A DNA stretch of 64,000 nucleotides from Methylobacterium sp. J-068 (GTDB taxonomy: Bacteria > Pseudomonadota > Alphaproteobacteria > Rhizobiales > Beijerinckiaceae), in contig NZ_JAKSXY010000061.1 of the NCBI RefSeq assembly GCF_022829445.1, positions 147,189 through 211,188 of the forward strand, in the 5' to 3' direction. The position numbers were made by a program, and so were the translations under genes. Positions 26,706 to 35,528 of the stretch are shown piece by piece; positions within the stretch are counted from its first letter, which is position 1; every line of letters starts with the position of its first letter. Below the pieces are notes generated by a model. That model saw only the letters and a list, made by a program, of their open reading frames with translations. It had not been told where the DNA came from and ran no database searches.

Positions 26706-27389
26706 TCACCAGTCCAGGGTCTTGCCGGTGTAGTCGCGATAGGCCGTCCCGGTCTGGCCGAGATGGCCCTCGATCACGTCGGTGAGGCCGGTGACGCTGG
26801 TGGCGACGTCGATATCCGCGTCGGCCCCGCCCATCTCGGTGCGAACCCAGCCCGGATGCAGCAGCAGCACGCCGAAACCCGCCTCGTGATGGCGGATCTC
26901 GAAACTGCGCGCCAGGGTGTTGAGCGCGGCCTTGCTCGCCCGGTACGTCTCCCAGCCGCCGGATTCATTGAGGGCGACGCTGCCGAGGATCGAACTCATG
27001 AAGGCGACGAGGCCCTTCGGCGCCAGGCGGTCGAGGAAGGTCTCGGCGAAGCGCACCGGGCTGATCGCATTGGTCAGGTAGACCTGGGCGGCCACGTCGC
27101 GGGGCACGGCATGGGCGGGGTCGTGCGCCTGCGTCGCCACGCCCGCCACGACGAAGATCAGGTCGAAGCTCTGGCCGGCGAGGCGCCCGTGCAGGGCGTC
27201 CACGGCGGCATCGTCGTCGATATCGGCGGTTTCCACCAAGAGCGCGTCCGAGCTCAGGGCGGCAAGGCCCGGCGAGGCCGAGCGCTGCGTCGCGGTCACC
27301 CGCCAGCCCCGCTGCAGGAAAGTCTCGACGAGGCCGAGACCGAGGCCGCGCGAGGCCCCGACGATGAGCGCGTTCTTGCCAGATGCCAT
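26706..27389 (-). CDS. Short-chain dehydrogenase/reductase
   Basis: A 227-residue SDR. The Rossmann nucleotide site is VGASRGLGLGL near residue 10, the catalytic Ser is in FMSSILGSV, and Tyr/Lys are in YRASK. The structural FVVAGVA replaces the usual NNAG motif. Cofactor and substrate are not evident. Length is on the short side of classical SDRs. The ATG at 27389 begins directly with the dinucleotide fold. Stands alone between a small gene and mgtC. Confidence 0.88.
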   Translation of the reverse strand: MASGKNALIVGASRGLGLGLVETFLQRGWRVTATQRSASPGLAALSSDALLVETADIDDDAAVDALHGRLAGQSFDLIFVVAGVATQAHDPAHAVPRDVAAQVYLTNAISPVRFAETFLDRLAPKGLVAFMSSILGSVALNESGGWETYRASKAALNTLARSFEIRHHEAGFGVLLLHPGWVRTEMGGADADIDVATSVTGLTDVIEGHLGQTGTAYRDYTGKTLDW

Positions 27390-27512
27390 GATGTCCGTGT
27401 CCTCGAAACCTGAGCGGACTCGGCGCCCGCGCCTCGCAATTCGGAAGCGCCGGCGCCGCCGGCAATCCGCCCCGGCGTGAGCGAGGTGTGCCGACGCACG
27501 CAAGCTGGAGAT

Positions 27513-28229
27513 TCAATCCGCCGTCTGCACCGACCAGGTGGCGTGCTCGATGCCGGGCATCCGCGTCAGGCCCGCCACCACGGCGTCGAGTTCGGCCCCC
27601 GCCACCGCCGTCGCCACCAGGGTCGCCACCACCTCGACGGTGTCCTCGCCGCGCTCCACCACCTCGATGCCGCCGACGGGGTACTGCGCCGCCTCCAGGC
27701 GCTCCACGAGGAGATCGCGCGCGGGGCCGGCGCCCTCGGCCTGCACGGTCACCTGGACCTCGTAGGTCGCCTCGGTCTGGCTCTCGTCGATGGGCGCGCG
27801 GTTGATGGCGTTGACCAGCGGCCGCAGCAGGGTGTTGCCGGCGAGCACGGCCGCCGTGACGAAGGCGGCCTCCAGGGGGAAGTCCGCCCCCGCGAAGGCG
27901 CCGACGGCGGCCGAGCACCAGAGGGTCGCGGCGGTGTTGAGCCCGCGCACGTTCATGCCCTCCTTCATGATCACGCCGGCGCCGAGGAAGCCGACGCCCG
28001 AGATCACGTAGGCCACGGTGCGGGTGCCGCCCGCCGCCCCCTCGAGGCGCATGCCGAGATCGACGAAGGCCGCCGCCCCCACCGCCACGAGGACGTTGGT
28101 GCGCAGGCCCGCCGTGCGCTGGCGGTACTGGCGCTCGGCCCCGATCAGGGTGCCGAGGCCGAAGGCGACGAGGAGGCTGACCGCCGAGTTGACGGCTTCG
28201 GGCATCGGCCCGGACAGGAACGGGATCAT
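27513..28229 (-). CDS. MgtC/SapB family membrane protein
   Basis: A 238-residue protein. Four to five hydrophobic segments in the first 150 residues carry the family motifs FGLGTLIGAERQYRQR, GLRTNVLVAVGAA and GVGFLGAGVIMKEG. A soluble C-terminal ACT-like domain (about 155-238) follows. MgtC proteins influence Mg2+ homeostasis and, in Salmonella, inhibit the F-type ATP synthase. The role here is unassigned. Confidence 0.9.
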   Translation of the reverse strand: MIPFLSGPMPEAVNSAVSLLVAFGLGTLIGAERQYRQRTAGLRTNVLVAVGAAAFVDLGMRLEGAAGGTRTVAYVISGVGFLGAGVIMKEGMNVRGLNTAATLWCSAAVGAFAGADFPLEAAFVTAAVLAGNTLLRPLVNAINRAPIDESQTEATYEVQVTVQAEGAGPARDLLVERLEAAQYPVGGIEVVERGEDTVEVVATLVATAVAGAELDAVVAGLTRMPGIEHATWSVQTAD

Positions 28230-28280
28230 CGCCCTGCCCTGACGCCGTCCCGTGACGGGACCATGACGGTGCGGATCGGA

Positions 28281-28982
28281 TCAGGCCTGCGGATAATCGG
28301 AGATGCCGCCATGCGCCGCCGACCACTTGGCCGGCTCGTGCAGGAAGCTCTCGACCTCGGCCAGCACCTTCGGGTCGAAGTGCCCGCTCTCCTTGGCCAC
28401 CGCCAGCACGTCCCACCAGGTGGTGAGGTAGTGGAGCTGCACGCCGAGATCGGCCATTAGCTCGCGGCTGTTGGGGAAGATGTCGTAGAAGAACATCACG
28501 AAGCAATGGTCGACCTGGGCGCCCGCGTCGCGCAGCGCCTTGCAGAACATCGCCTTGCTGCGCCCGTCGGTGGCCAGATCCTCGACCAGCAGGGTCTTGG
28601 CGCCCTCCACCACCTCGCCCTCGATCTGCGCGTTGCGGCCGAAGCCCTTGGCCTTCTTGCGCACGTACTGCATCGGCAGCATCAGGCGGTCGGAGATCCA
28701 GGCCGCGAAGGGGATACCGGCCGTCTCGCCGCCGGCCACGTGGGTGATCGACTCGTAGCCGATGTCGCGCACGATGGTGGCGGCGGCGAAGTCGTTGAGC
28801 GTCGAGCGCAGGCGCGGATACGAGATGATCTTGCGGCAGTCGATGTAGACCGGGCTCGCCCAGCCCGAGGTGAAGGTGAAGGGCTTGTCCTGGTAGAAGT
28901 GCACCGCCTTGATCTCGAGGAGCATCTTGGCCGCCTCGCGGGCGATCACGGCGCGGTCGATCGGCAGGAAGGAGGTCGTCAT
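28281..28982 (-). CDS. pyrE: Orotate phosphoribosyltransferase
   Basis: A 233-residue cytosolic enzyme making OMP from orotate and PRPP in pyrimidine synthesis. The substrate-binding region [17 protein letters not shown] and the PRPP-binding loop [12 protein letters not shown] (acidic pair ED, then GRS) are intact. The flexible-loop lysines are in [10 protein letters not shown]. Slightly longer than the E. coli enzyme, as usual in this clade. No other pyr gene lies next to it. Confidence 0.95.
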   Translation of the reverse strand: MTTSFLPIDRAVIAREAAKMLLEIKAVHFYQDKPFTFTSGWASPVYIDCRKIISYPRLRSTLNDFAAATIVRDIGYESITHVAGGETAGIPFAAWISDRLMLPMQYVRKKAKGFGRNAQIEGEVVEGAKTLLVEDLATDGRSKAMFCKALRDAGAQVDHCFVMFFYDIFPNSRELMADLGVQLHYLTTWWDVLAVAKESGHFDPKVLAEVESFLHEPAKWSAAHGGISDYPQA

Positions 28983-29236
28983 GCGCGGGTTCGCTCTCGT
29001 GCGGGTGGCGGGCGCGAGGCCTCCGCACCCGGGAGAGACCGCGCATCCGCCTCAGGGGTTCTCCTTCCCGCCAACCGTCCGGGGCGTCAACCCTGGACGT
29101 CGCGTCGATCCCGCGCGACCGCTCGGGCCGCCTTCACGTCGGCGAGGACGGCGCCGACCGCGCGCGTCAGGTGTATCGGAACGCGACGCCGGCCCGGATG
29201 ACGGGTCTGCCTGCGAAGGCACGGCCCGCGCTGCAA

Positions 29237-30151
29237 TCACGCGAGGAAGCGCTCCAGCGCCGCCAGGGTCGCGGCGGGATTCTCCTCGGCGAGGAAGTGG
29301 CCCGAGGCGATCTCGGCCGCGATCGCCTCCGGCGCGAAGGTGCGCCGCCAGGCGGCCAGCGGCGTCTCCGGACCCGCATCGAGGTAGCCGTCGCCGGTGA
29401 GGATCAGGGTCGGGCAGGTCAGGTGACGCTCCGTCGCCAGGTCCGCGAGGTCGGCCTCGCGGTCGCGGGTGGCGCCAGCCCGGTAATCCTCGCAGAAGGC
29501 GTGGATGCGCTCGGGCACGGCCCAGGCCTGCCGGTAGAGGTGCAGGGCCGCGGGCGCGAAGGCGTCCAGGGATTTCCGATCGGACGCCTTGGCCCCGCTC
29601 CAGTCGCGCAGGAGCCCCTCGAAATAGGCGTCCGCGTCCCGGCCGATGGCCTGTTCCGGCCCCGGCGCAGCCTCGGCCAGGAAGTTCCAGTGCGAGGGCT
29701 TTCGCGGAGCGGCCTCGATCCGCTCCCACTGGACGAGGGTCGGCAGGATGTCGAGGAGGGCCAGCCGGGCGATCCGGCCCGGCTCGTCGAGGGCGAGGCG
29801 GTAGCCGATGCGGGCCCCCCGGTCGTGCCCGACGAGGGCGAAGTGGACGTGGCCGAGGGATTCCATCACCGCCACCACCTCGGCGCCAAGGGTGCGCTTG
29901 GCGTAGGCCCCGTGACGGGCATCGCCCTCGGGCGCTGCCGACCAGCCGTAGCCCTTGAGGTCGAGGCAGACCACGCGCCGGCGCTCGGCCAGCGCCGGCG
30001 CGATCCGGTGCCAGCAGGCATGGCTCTGCGGAAAGCCGTGGAGCAGCAGGACCGGGGGCGCATCCTCCGGCCCGCCGACGCGCGCGAAGAAGCGCCCGGC
30101 CGGGATGTCGATCCAGCGGGCGGCGAAGTCGGGGAAGAGATCGGTGGTCAC
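29237..30151 (-). CDS. Haloacetate dehalogenase-like alpha/beta hydrolase
   Basis: A 304-residue alpha/beta hydrolase. HGFPQSHACW forms the oxyanion side. The nucleophile is Asp110 in VGHDRGAR, followed by Arg111 and Arg114, with Asp134 in LLDILPT, a cap His154-Trp155 pair in PSHWNF and a late His285 in SGHFLAEENP. These match the catalytic and halide/carboxylate-binding residues known for fluoroacetate dehalogenase of Rhodopseudomonas palustris, and differ from Ser-nucleophile esterases. Likely hydrolyses a 2-haloacetate to glycolate, although epoxide hydrolase activity is an alternative. No transporter or regulator is adjacent. Confidence 0.85.
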   Translation of the reverse strand: MTTDLFPDFAARWIDIPAGRFFARVGGPEDAPPVLLLHGFPQSHACWHRIAPALAERRRVVCLDLKGYGWSAAPEGDARHGAYAKRTLGAEVVAVMESLGHVHFALVGHDRGARIGYRLALDEPGRIARLALLDILPTLVQWERIEAAPRKPSHWNFLAEAAPGPEQAIGRDADAYFEGLLRDWSGAKASDRKSLDAFAPAALHLYRQAWAVPERIHAFCEDYRAGATRDREADLADLATERHLTCPTLILTGDGYLDAGPETPLAAWRRTFAPEAIAAEIASGHFLAEENPAATLAALERFLA

Positions 30152-30236
30152 GGGCGGCGCCTCCGGCGGGGGCCGGGGAAACGCGCGCCTGCGGCCGCCG
30201 GTTTCGAGAGCCCCGTCCGTGCGCGATCCTTCGCCT

Positions 30237-30545
30237 TCAGCCTTTCGTTTCGGTCTTCGCGGATTGGACGTCCATGTAACGCCGCAGAACCGCGTTCATG
30301 CGGGTCTGATAGCCACGACCACCCTGCTTGAAGAAATCGACCACGTCGCGGTCGAAGCTCGCATGAATCGATGTCTTCGGTGGAGGCAGGCCAACCGTGG
30401 CATGGGCCCACTCGTCCTCGCGGATCGTGGCAGGGTTCTCCGTATCCTCGGCGGCGATCCGCTCGATCTCGTCCTCGGAGACCGCTTTGAGGCTCGCCCA
30501 ATCCGTCCTGTCCTGCGGCGGCTCAGCAGTCTTTCTGCCGGGCAT
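30237..30545 (-). CDS. brnA: BrnA antitoxin
   Basis: A 102-residue antitoxin whose C-terminal half is the ribbon-helix-helix BrnA domain: SIHASFDRDVVDFFKQ followed by GYQTRMNAVLRRYM. BrnA binds and neutralises BrnT and represses the shared promoter. The N-terminal half is acidic and probably flexible. The start ATG at 30545 lies inside the end of brnT (23-bp overlap), the usual toxin-first order for this family. Base composition is a little less GC-rich than the flanks, consistent with acquisition. Confidence 0.9.
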   Translation of the reverse strand: MPGRKTAEPPQDRTDWASLKAVSEDEIERIAAEDTENPATIREDEWAHATVGLPPPKTSIHASFDRDVVDFFKQGGRGYQTRMNAVLRRYMDVQSAKTETKG

Positions 30546-30819
30546 CGTACAATCTCCTCTCCGTTCGGTTCGCGAGGCGGGCGGAGATGATCCGCTGCTT
30601 GCCGTCACGCGGGGTGAAGGTGATGTTCAGGATGACTCCGTTGAACGCGACGATCATGTTGAAGCGGGCTTCCCCATAGTCGCGCCGCCCGTCCTCCCGG
30701 ATCAGAGCGAAGCGTCCATCGAAGGCTTCATCCAGACCGGCGAACCCAATGCCTCGAGTCTGGAGGTTGGCGTCGCTCTTCAGATCGTCCCAGACGGTGC
30801 GTTCGGCTTCACCCATCAT
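30523..30819 (-). CDS. brnT: BrnT ribonuclease toxin
   Basis: A BrnT-family toxin of about 98 residues. DDLKSDANLQTRGIGF, EAFDGRFALIREDGRRDYGEAR, the core strand NITFTPRDGKQRIISAR and a basic end LANRTERRLYDA correspond to the RelE-like ribonuclease fold, with basic residues expected to contact RNA. I place the start at the first of two adjacent ATGs (30819). A further in-frame ATG at 30843 would add eight hydrophobic residues (MYVFMYIL) but lies within the presumed operator dyad. Both starts lack a clear ribosome site. Confidence 0.87.
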   Translation of the reverse strand: MMGEAERTVWDDLKSDANLQTRGIGFAGLDEAFDGRFALIREDGRRDYGEARFNMIVAFNGVILNITFTPRDGKQRIISARLANRTERRLYDARQKDC

Positions 30820-30822
30820 CAA

Positions 30823-30844
30823 AATGTACATGAATACGTACATT
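30823..30844. promoter_or_regulatory. Probable BrnA operator at the brnTA promoter
   Basis: AATGTAC (30823-30829) and GTACATT (30838-30844) form a perfect 7-bp dyad with an 8-bp spacer, right before the brnT coding region. BrnA is a ribbon-helix-helix repressor of its own operon, so this is its expected binding place. That assignment is inference. Confidence 0.55.
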
Positions 30845-31131
30845 GCGGAAAGCTCTCGTGGGCTCGTGTCCGATCGGTCTGACCGCCGGAGACATCCGCG
30901 CGGCAGCCCGCGAAAATGTGTTCGGGCAAGATGCCCGACGTCGCGCCTGCGGCCTCACGGATGCCGGCTCGGGATTGACGCCCGGCCCGCGCAGCGGGCA
31001 CACCCGGCGGCTGTGGATCGCTTAAGAATCCGCATCGAGGAGACGCGCATGGACCGGCCCACCGTTCCTGCCCCACAGACGATCCGCCCGGCCGAGGCCA
31101 GGGGTTCGTCCGCCACGAGGGGTCCGTCCGC

Positions 31132-32142
31132 ATGAGCGGCGCGGTCCTGAGCCAACGTCCGGCCGCCGATGCCCCGCCCGCGGACGCCACCCTGCGCGGG
31201 CGCATCCTGGCGCTGCGCGACGGCTTGCTGCACGGCCTCATCGGCGCCGACGCGATGGTGGAGCGCCTGCTCATCGGCCTCCTCACCGGCGGCCACCTCC
31301 TCATCGAGGGCGCGCCGGGGCTCGCCAAGACCCGCGCGGTCAAGCGCCTGTCGGACGGGCTCGACGGCAGCTTCGCGCGCATCCAGTGCACGCCCGACCT
31401 GATGCCCGCGGATCTGACCGGCACCACCGTCTGGCGCCAGGACGCGGGCGACTTCGAGTTCCTGGCCGGCCCCCTGTTCCATTCCCTCGTCCTCGTCGAC
31501 GAGGTGAACCGCGCGCCGCCGAAGGTGCAGTCGGCCCTGCTGGAGGCGATGGCGGAGGGCCAGATCACGGTCTCGGGCCACACCCATCCGCTGCCCGACC
31601 CGTTCATGGTGGTGGCGACCCAGAACCCGATCGAGCACGCGGGCACCTTCCCGCTGCCCGAGGCGCAGCTCGACCGCTTCCTGCTGCACGTGCTCGTGGA
31701 GATGCCGGACGAGGCCGCCGAGCGCCGCATCCTCGACCTCGTGGAGGGCGAGCTGAACCACCATGCCGAGGCGATGCCGGTGCGGCTCTCCGTGGAGGAG
31801 ATCCGCGCTGCGCGCGAGGCCGCCCTCAACGTCTACGTCTCCCCCGCGCTCAAGGACTACCTCGTGCGGCTGGTGGCGGGCACCCGCACCGACGCGGCGG
31901 CCCCCGATCTGCGCGCGGCGATCGAGCACCCGGCCTCCCCGCGCGGGACGCTGGCGCTGATGCTCGCCGGCAAGGCGCGGGCCTATCTGCACGGCCGCGA
32001 CCACGTCATCCCCGAGGATGTCGCCGACCTCGCCGCCGATGCCCTGGCCCACCGCATCGGGCTGACCTGGCGCGCCGCCGCCGAGGGCCAGACCGCGCGC
32101 GGCATCATCCGGGGCCTCGTCGAGCGGGTGCGGGCGCTCTGA
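31132..32142 (+). CDS. MoxR-family AAA ATPase
   Basis: A 336-residue AAA+ ATPase. It has Walker A IEGAPGLAKT, Walker B LVLVDEVNRAPPK, sensor 1 VATQNPIEHAG and a family-typical PEAQLDRFLL arginine-finger region. MoxR ATPases act as chaperones for assembly of partner complexes together with von Willebrand A (vWA) proteins. Here it heads a seven-gene run (DUF58, DUF4381, two vWA, TPR, BatD-like), which defines a Bat/MoxR system. It is related to, but not the same as, the mxaRSACKL genes for methanol dehydrogenase assembly, since no mxaF or mxaI is nearby. Confidence 0.92.
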   Translation: MSGAVLSQRPAADAPPADATLRGRILALRDGLLHGLIGADAMVERLLIGLLTGGHLLIEGAPGLAKTRAVKRLSDGLDGSFARIQCTPDLMPADLTGTTVWRQDAGDFEFLAGPLFHSLVLVDEVNRAPPKVQSALLEAMAEGQITVSGHTHPLPDPFMVVATQNPIEHAGTFPLPEAQLDRFLLHVLVEMPDEAAERRILDLVEGELNHHAEAMPVRLSVEEIRAAREAALNVYVSPALKDYLVRLVAGTRTDAAAPDLRAAIEHPASPRGTLALMLAGKARAYLHGRDHVIPEDVADLAADALAHRIGLTWRAAAEGQTARGIIRGLVERVRAL

Positions 32143-32150
32143 GCGCGACC

Positions 32151-33086
32151 ATGGCCGCGCAGACCCGGGCCTCCGCCGACACCGACCCGCTGCTGGCGCC
32201 CGGCATCCACCTCTCGGGCGAGGCGCTCATGGGGCTGCGCCACCTCGCGCGGCGTGGGTTCGGGCCGGGCACCCGGACGCTCGCCGGCCTGCCCGGCGGG
32301 ATCGTGACCCGCCGGCGCGGACGCGGCTCGGAGCCCGACGACGTGCGCCTCTGGTCGGAGGGCGACGACCGCCGCCACATCGACCGCAACGCCACCGCCC
32401 GCACCGGCATCCTGCACGTGCGCACCCATCACGACGAGCGCGACCGCGCCGTGGTGCTCCTCGTCGACCTCAGGCCCTCGATGCTGTTCGGCACGAAGCG
32501 CGCCCTGCGCTCGGTGGCGGCGGCCGAGGCCCTGGTGCTGCTCGGTTGGCGCATCGTCGGCGACGGCGGCCGTGTCGGCCTCGTGGCCCTGGGCGCGGGC
32601 GAGCCCGTGGTGGTGCGCCCGGCCAGCGGCGAGCGAGCGATGACGGCGGTCACCGGCGCCCTGGCGCTGGCCCATGCGCGCGCCCTGGCGGACGGGGCGA
32701 CGCAGGACCCCGCCCTCACCGGGGGCCTGACCCTGGCCCAGAGCCTGCTGCCCTCCGGCGGGCACCTCGTCATCGGCAGCGCCCTCGACGCCCCGGGCGA
32801 CGACTTCGACCACCTGCTCACCGTGATGGCCGAACGGCTCTCGATCCGCCTCGTCCTCGTCAGCGACGCCTTCGAACGCGCCCGCCCGCCCGGCTTCTAC
32901 CCCTTCGCGACGCCGGACGGCCGGCGCGGCACCGTGCAGGCGAGCCGGGCCGACAAGGCGCCCCCGAGCGCCGATGCGCGCCTCGTGGCCTATGCCCGCC
33001 GGGGCATCGAGGGCCTGCGCCTCGATGTCGAGGCGGGTCCGGAGGCCTACGCCCCCCTGATGGAGCGCCTCGATGCGGTGCTCTAG
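32151..33086 (+). CDS. DUF58 domain protein of the MoxR operon
   Basis: A 311-residue protein with the DUF58 core RRRGRGSEPDDVRLW and EGDDRRHIDRNATART (the GDD...ID...TAR signature). A vWA-like domain (VVLLVDLRPSMLFG, then LVLVSDAFERARP) follows. It lacks the two N-terminal membrane helices found in many DUF58 proteins, so it is predicted soluble. It begins 8 bp after moxR. DUF58 proteins are obligate companions of MoxR ATPases and may be their substrate adaptor; the specific client is unknown. Confidence 0.88.
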   Translation: MAAQTRASADTDPLLAPGIHLSGEALMGLRHLARRGFGPGTRTLAGLPGGIVTRRRGRGSEPDDVRLWSEGDDRRHIDRNATARTGILHVRTHHDERDRAVVLLVDLRPSMLFGTKRALRSVAAAEALVLLGWRIVGDGGRVGLVALGAGEPVVVRPASGERAMTAVTGALALAHARALADGATQDPALTGGLTLAQSLLPSGGHLVIGSALDAPGDDFDHLLTVMAERLSIRLVLVSDAFERARPPGFYPFATPDGRRGTVQASRADKAPPSADARLVAYARRGIEGLRLDVEAGPEAYAPLMERLDAVL

Positions 33087-33116
33087 GGGTTTTCACGTGA
33101 ATCCGGGGACCCTCGC

Positions 33117-33572
33117 GTGACCGACGCCAGCCCGAGTCTCGACCAGCTGCGCGGCCTGCACCTGCCCGCCGAAACCGGGGGCCTTCAGGGCGCCGTGATG
33201 CTGGCCATCGCCCTCGGGTTCGCGGCCGCCCTGGCCCTCGGGCTCCTGCGCCTGCTGCGGGCCCGGCGGCGCGACTCGATCCGGCGCGCGGCCTTGCGGG
33301 AACTCGCCGCCGCCAACGCCCTGCCGCCGGAGCCGCGCCGCGTCGCGCAGGCCCGGCTCCTGCGCCGGCTGGCCCGCACCCTCCAGGGTGACGCGGCGGC
33401 GGATGCGCGCGGGGCGGCGTGGGGCACGGTCCTCGACCGGCTCTTCGCCACGACGTTCTTCACGCAAGGCCCCGGCCGGGTGTTCGCGGAGGGGCTCTAC
33501 CAGCGCGGAGCCGCCGAGCCCGGTGCGATCGATGCCGAGCTGGCCCGGCTGTTCGGCCGGATCGGAGCCTAG
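33117..33572 (+). CDS. DUF4381 domain membrane protein
   Basis: A 151-residue protein with a single N-terminal membrane helix (about residues 24-47). A basic cytoplasmic region RARRRDSIRRAALREL comes next, and the C-terminal GPGRVFAEGLYQ and ELARLFGRIGA are typical of DUF4381. It starts with GTG behind GGGGA, 30 bp after the DUF58 gene. DUF4381 genes are known from MoxR/vWA operons; the role is unknown, probably anchoring the complex at the membrane. Confidence 0.85.
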   Translation: MTDASPSLDQLRGLHLPAETGGLQGAVMLAIALGFAAALALGLLRLLRARRRDSIRRAALRELAAANALPPEPRRVAQARLLRRLARTLQGDAAADARGAAWGTVLDRLFATTFFTQGPGRVFAEGLYQRGAAEPGAIDAELARLFGRIGA

Positions 33573-33576
33573 AGGC

Positions 33577-34602
33577 ATGCTGACGGGTCTTCTGCCGAAC
33601 GGGCTCAGCGCCCTCCTCTCCGCCTTCGACCTCGCCAGTCCCTACGCCCTGCTGCTGCTGCCCCTGCCGCTGCTGGCGGCGCGGTTGATGCCGGCCGAGC
33701 GCGTCGGGGGCAGCGGGGCCCTGCGGGTGCCGGCCTCCCTGGTGGCCCAGGCCACGCGGGGCGACAGCGTGGCGGCGCGCGGGCGCGGGCGCGCCCTCCT
33801 GGTCTGGACCCTGTGGGCGGCGCTCGTCCTCGCCGTCTCGGGCCCGCGCCTCGTGCTGCCGGCGACCGCCCTGCCGGCTTCGGGCCGCGAGATCATGCTG
33901 GTGATGGACCTCTCCGGCTCGATGGAGCGGCGCGACTTCGACCTCGACGGCCAGACCGTGACGCGCCTGACCGCCGTGAAGCGCGTCGGCACCGACTTCA
34001 TCCGCCGCCGGGCCGGCGACCGCATCGGCCTCGTGATCTTCGCCAACGAATCCTACGTCGCGGCGAGCCCGAGCTTCGACACCGCCACGGTGGCGCGCGC
34101 CCTGGACGAGGCCACGATCGGCCTCGTCGGCCGCTCCACCGGCATCGGCGACGGCCTCGGCCTCGCCCTCAAGCGCCTGAACCCGGCGGCTCCCGAGGCC
34201 GAGGGCGTGCCGCCGGCCAGCGCCAAGGTGGTGATCCTGATGACCGACGGCGCCAACAATGCCGGGCAGACCACGCCGCGCGACGTCGCCGGGCTGGCCA
34301 AGGAACTCGGTGTCCGGGTCCACACCATCGCGCTCGGGCCGCGCGACCTCTCGAACGCGGAGGGCGAGCAGGACGTGGTCGACACGGAGACGCTCAAGGA
34401 GATCGCCGACCTGACGGGCGGGCGGATGTTCCGCGTGAAGACCACGGACGACCTGGTCGCCATGGCGGATGCCATCGACGAGATCGAGGGCGGCCGCGCC
34501 AAGGCGCCCCCGGTGCCCCTGCGCAAGGACCTCTGGCCCTGGCCCGCCGCCCTGGCCTTCCTCGCCGCCGCCGGACTCCTCGCCGCGAGGCGCGTCGCAT
34601 GA
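33577..34602 (+). CDS. BatA-like von Willebrand A membrane protein
   Basis: A 341-residue protein. Two N-terminal membrane segments (about residues 18-40 and 70-95) precede a vWA domain with an intact metal site (MVMDLSGSMERRDF, DxSxS; then VGRSTGIGDGLGLAL and ILMTDGANNAG). A last membrane helix sits at the C-terminus. The vWA domain would face the periplasm in BatA proteins and bind a partner through the metal. It starts 4 bp after the DUF4381 stop, and its own stop overlaps the next start (ATGA). Confidence 0.9.
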   Translation: MLTGLLPNGLSALLSAFDLASPYALLLLPLPLLAARLMPAERVGGSGALRVPASLVAQATRGDSVAARGRGRALLVWTLWAALVLAVSGPRLVLPATALPASGREIMLVMDLSGSMERRDFDLDGQTVTRLTAVKRVGTDFIRRRAGDRIGLVIFANESYVAASPSFDTATVARALDEATIGLVGRSTGIGDGLGLALKRLNPAAPEAEGVPPASAKVVILMTDGANNAGQTTPRDVAGLAKELGVRVHTIALGPRDLSNAEGEQDVVDTETLKEIADLTGGRMFRVKTTDDLVAMADAIDEIEGGRAKAPPVPLRKDLWPWPAALAFLAAAGLLAARRVA

Positions 34603-35528
34603 GCCTGCTCGACGCCTTCGCGCTGCTGCGGCCCTGGTGGCTCGCGGCGATCCCCCTGGTCGCCGCCCTGGCCCTGCGCGCGGCCTGGCGCTCGGCGCCC
34701 CTCGGAGACTGGGCCCGGGCCGTCGATCCCGGCCTGATGGCGCTGATGGCCAGGCGCGGTGCGGTGCTCGGCGGACGCCGGCAGGCGAACCTCGCCGCCG
34801 CGATCACCGCCGGCCTCGTCGCGCTGGCGCTGACCGGCCCGGCGGTCGAGCGGCCGGACGCCGCGACCTTCCGCAACCTCGACGCCACCGTGCTGGTGCT
34901 CGACCTCTCGCGCTCCGTCGCCGAGGGCGGCCATCTCAAGGACGTGCGCCAGGTCGCGCAGGCCCTCGCGGAGGCCGCCGGCACCCGCAGCGTCGCCGTG
35001 GTGGTCTATGCCGGGGACAGTTACCTCGCCGCTCCGCCGACCACCGACCGCGACGCCCTCGCCTCGATCCTGTTCGCCCTCGACGGCGACACGGTGCCCG
35101 ACCGGGGCACGCATCCCGAGCGCGGTCTCGCGCTCGCCCGCCGCACCCTGGCGGAGGCCGGCGTGATCGCGGGCGACGTCGTCCTCGTCACGGACGGGGA
35201 CGGCATCGGTGACGCCGCGATGCGGGAGGCGAGCGCGATCCGCGCCAAGGGCTGGCACCTGCACGGCGTGTTCGTGCCCGCCGGTCCCGGCCTGCCGGCG
35301 GGCTCGCCCAAGCCCGACCGGGGCGCCCTGGAGCGCCTCGCCGATGCGGGATCGGGCCGCTTCGCCGTCCTCGACAGCCCCGCCCCGGTGCTCGATGCGG
35401 TCGGCGCCAGCACGGCCCAGCACCTCGCGGCCGGTGGCTACACCGTGCTGGCCTTCGCCGATCTCGGGCGCTGGCTCGTGCTGCTGGCGCTGCTGCCGGC
35501 CCTCATGTTGTTCCGCAGGAGCGCCTGA
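34599..35528 (+). CDS. BatB-like von Willebrand A membrane protein
   Basis: A 309-residue second vWA protein. N-terminal helices (about residues 10-30 and 60-80) are followed by a metal site VLVLDLSRSVAEGG (DxSxS kept) and VVLVTDGDGIGD. There is one C-terminal helix (LVLLALLPALMLF). It is more divergent than the preceding paralogue. In classic Bat operons BatB carries a fused TPR tail; here TPR is on a separate gene that overlaps by one base (TGATG). Confidence 0.88.
   Translation: MSLLDAFALLRPWWLAAIPLVAALALRAAWRSAPLGDWARAVDPGLMALMARRGAVLGGRRQANLAAAITAGLVALALTGPAVERPDAATFRNLDATVLVLDLSRSVAEGGHLKDVRQVAQALAEAAGTRSVAVVVYAGDSYLAAPPTTDRDALASILFALDGDTVPDRGTHPERGLALARRTLAEAGVIAGDVVLVTDGDGIGDAAMREASAIRAKGWHLHGVFVPAGPGLPAGSPKPDRGALERLADAGSGRFAVLDSPAPVLDAVGASTAQHLAAGGYTVLAFADLGRWLVLLALLPALMLFRRSA

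Noticed and set aside
29052..29236. Possible C-terminal gene remnants between pyrE and the dehalogenase-like gene
   Set aside because: Short plausible-looking peptide ends can be read on the minus strand, but no start codon, ribosome site or recognisable family supports them.
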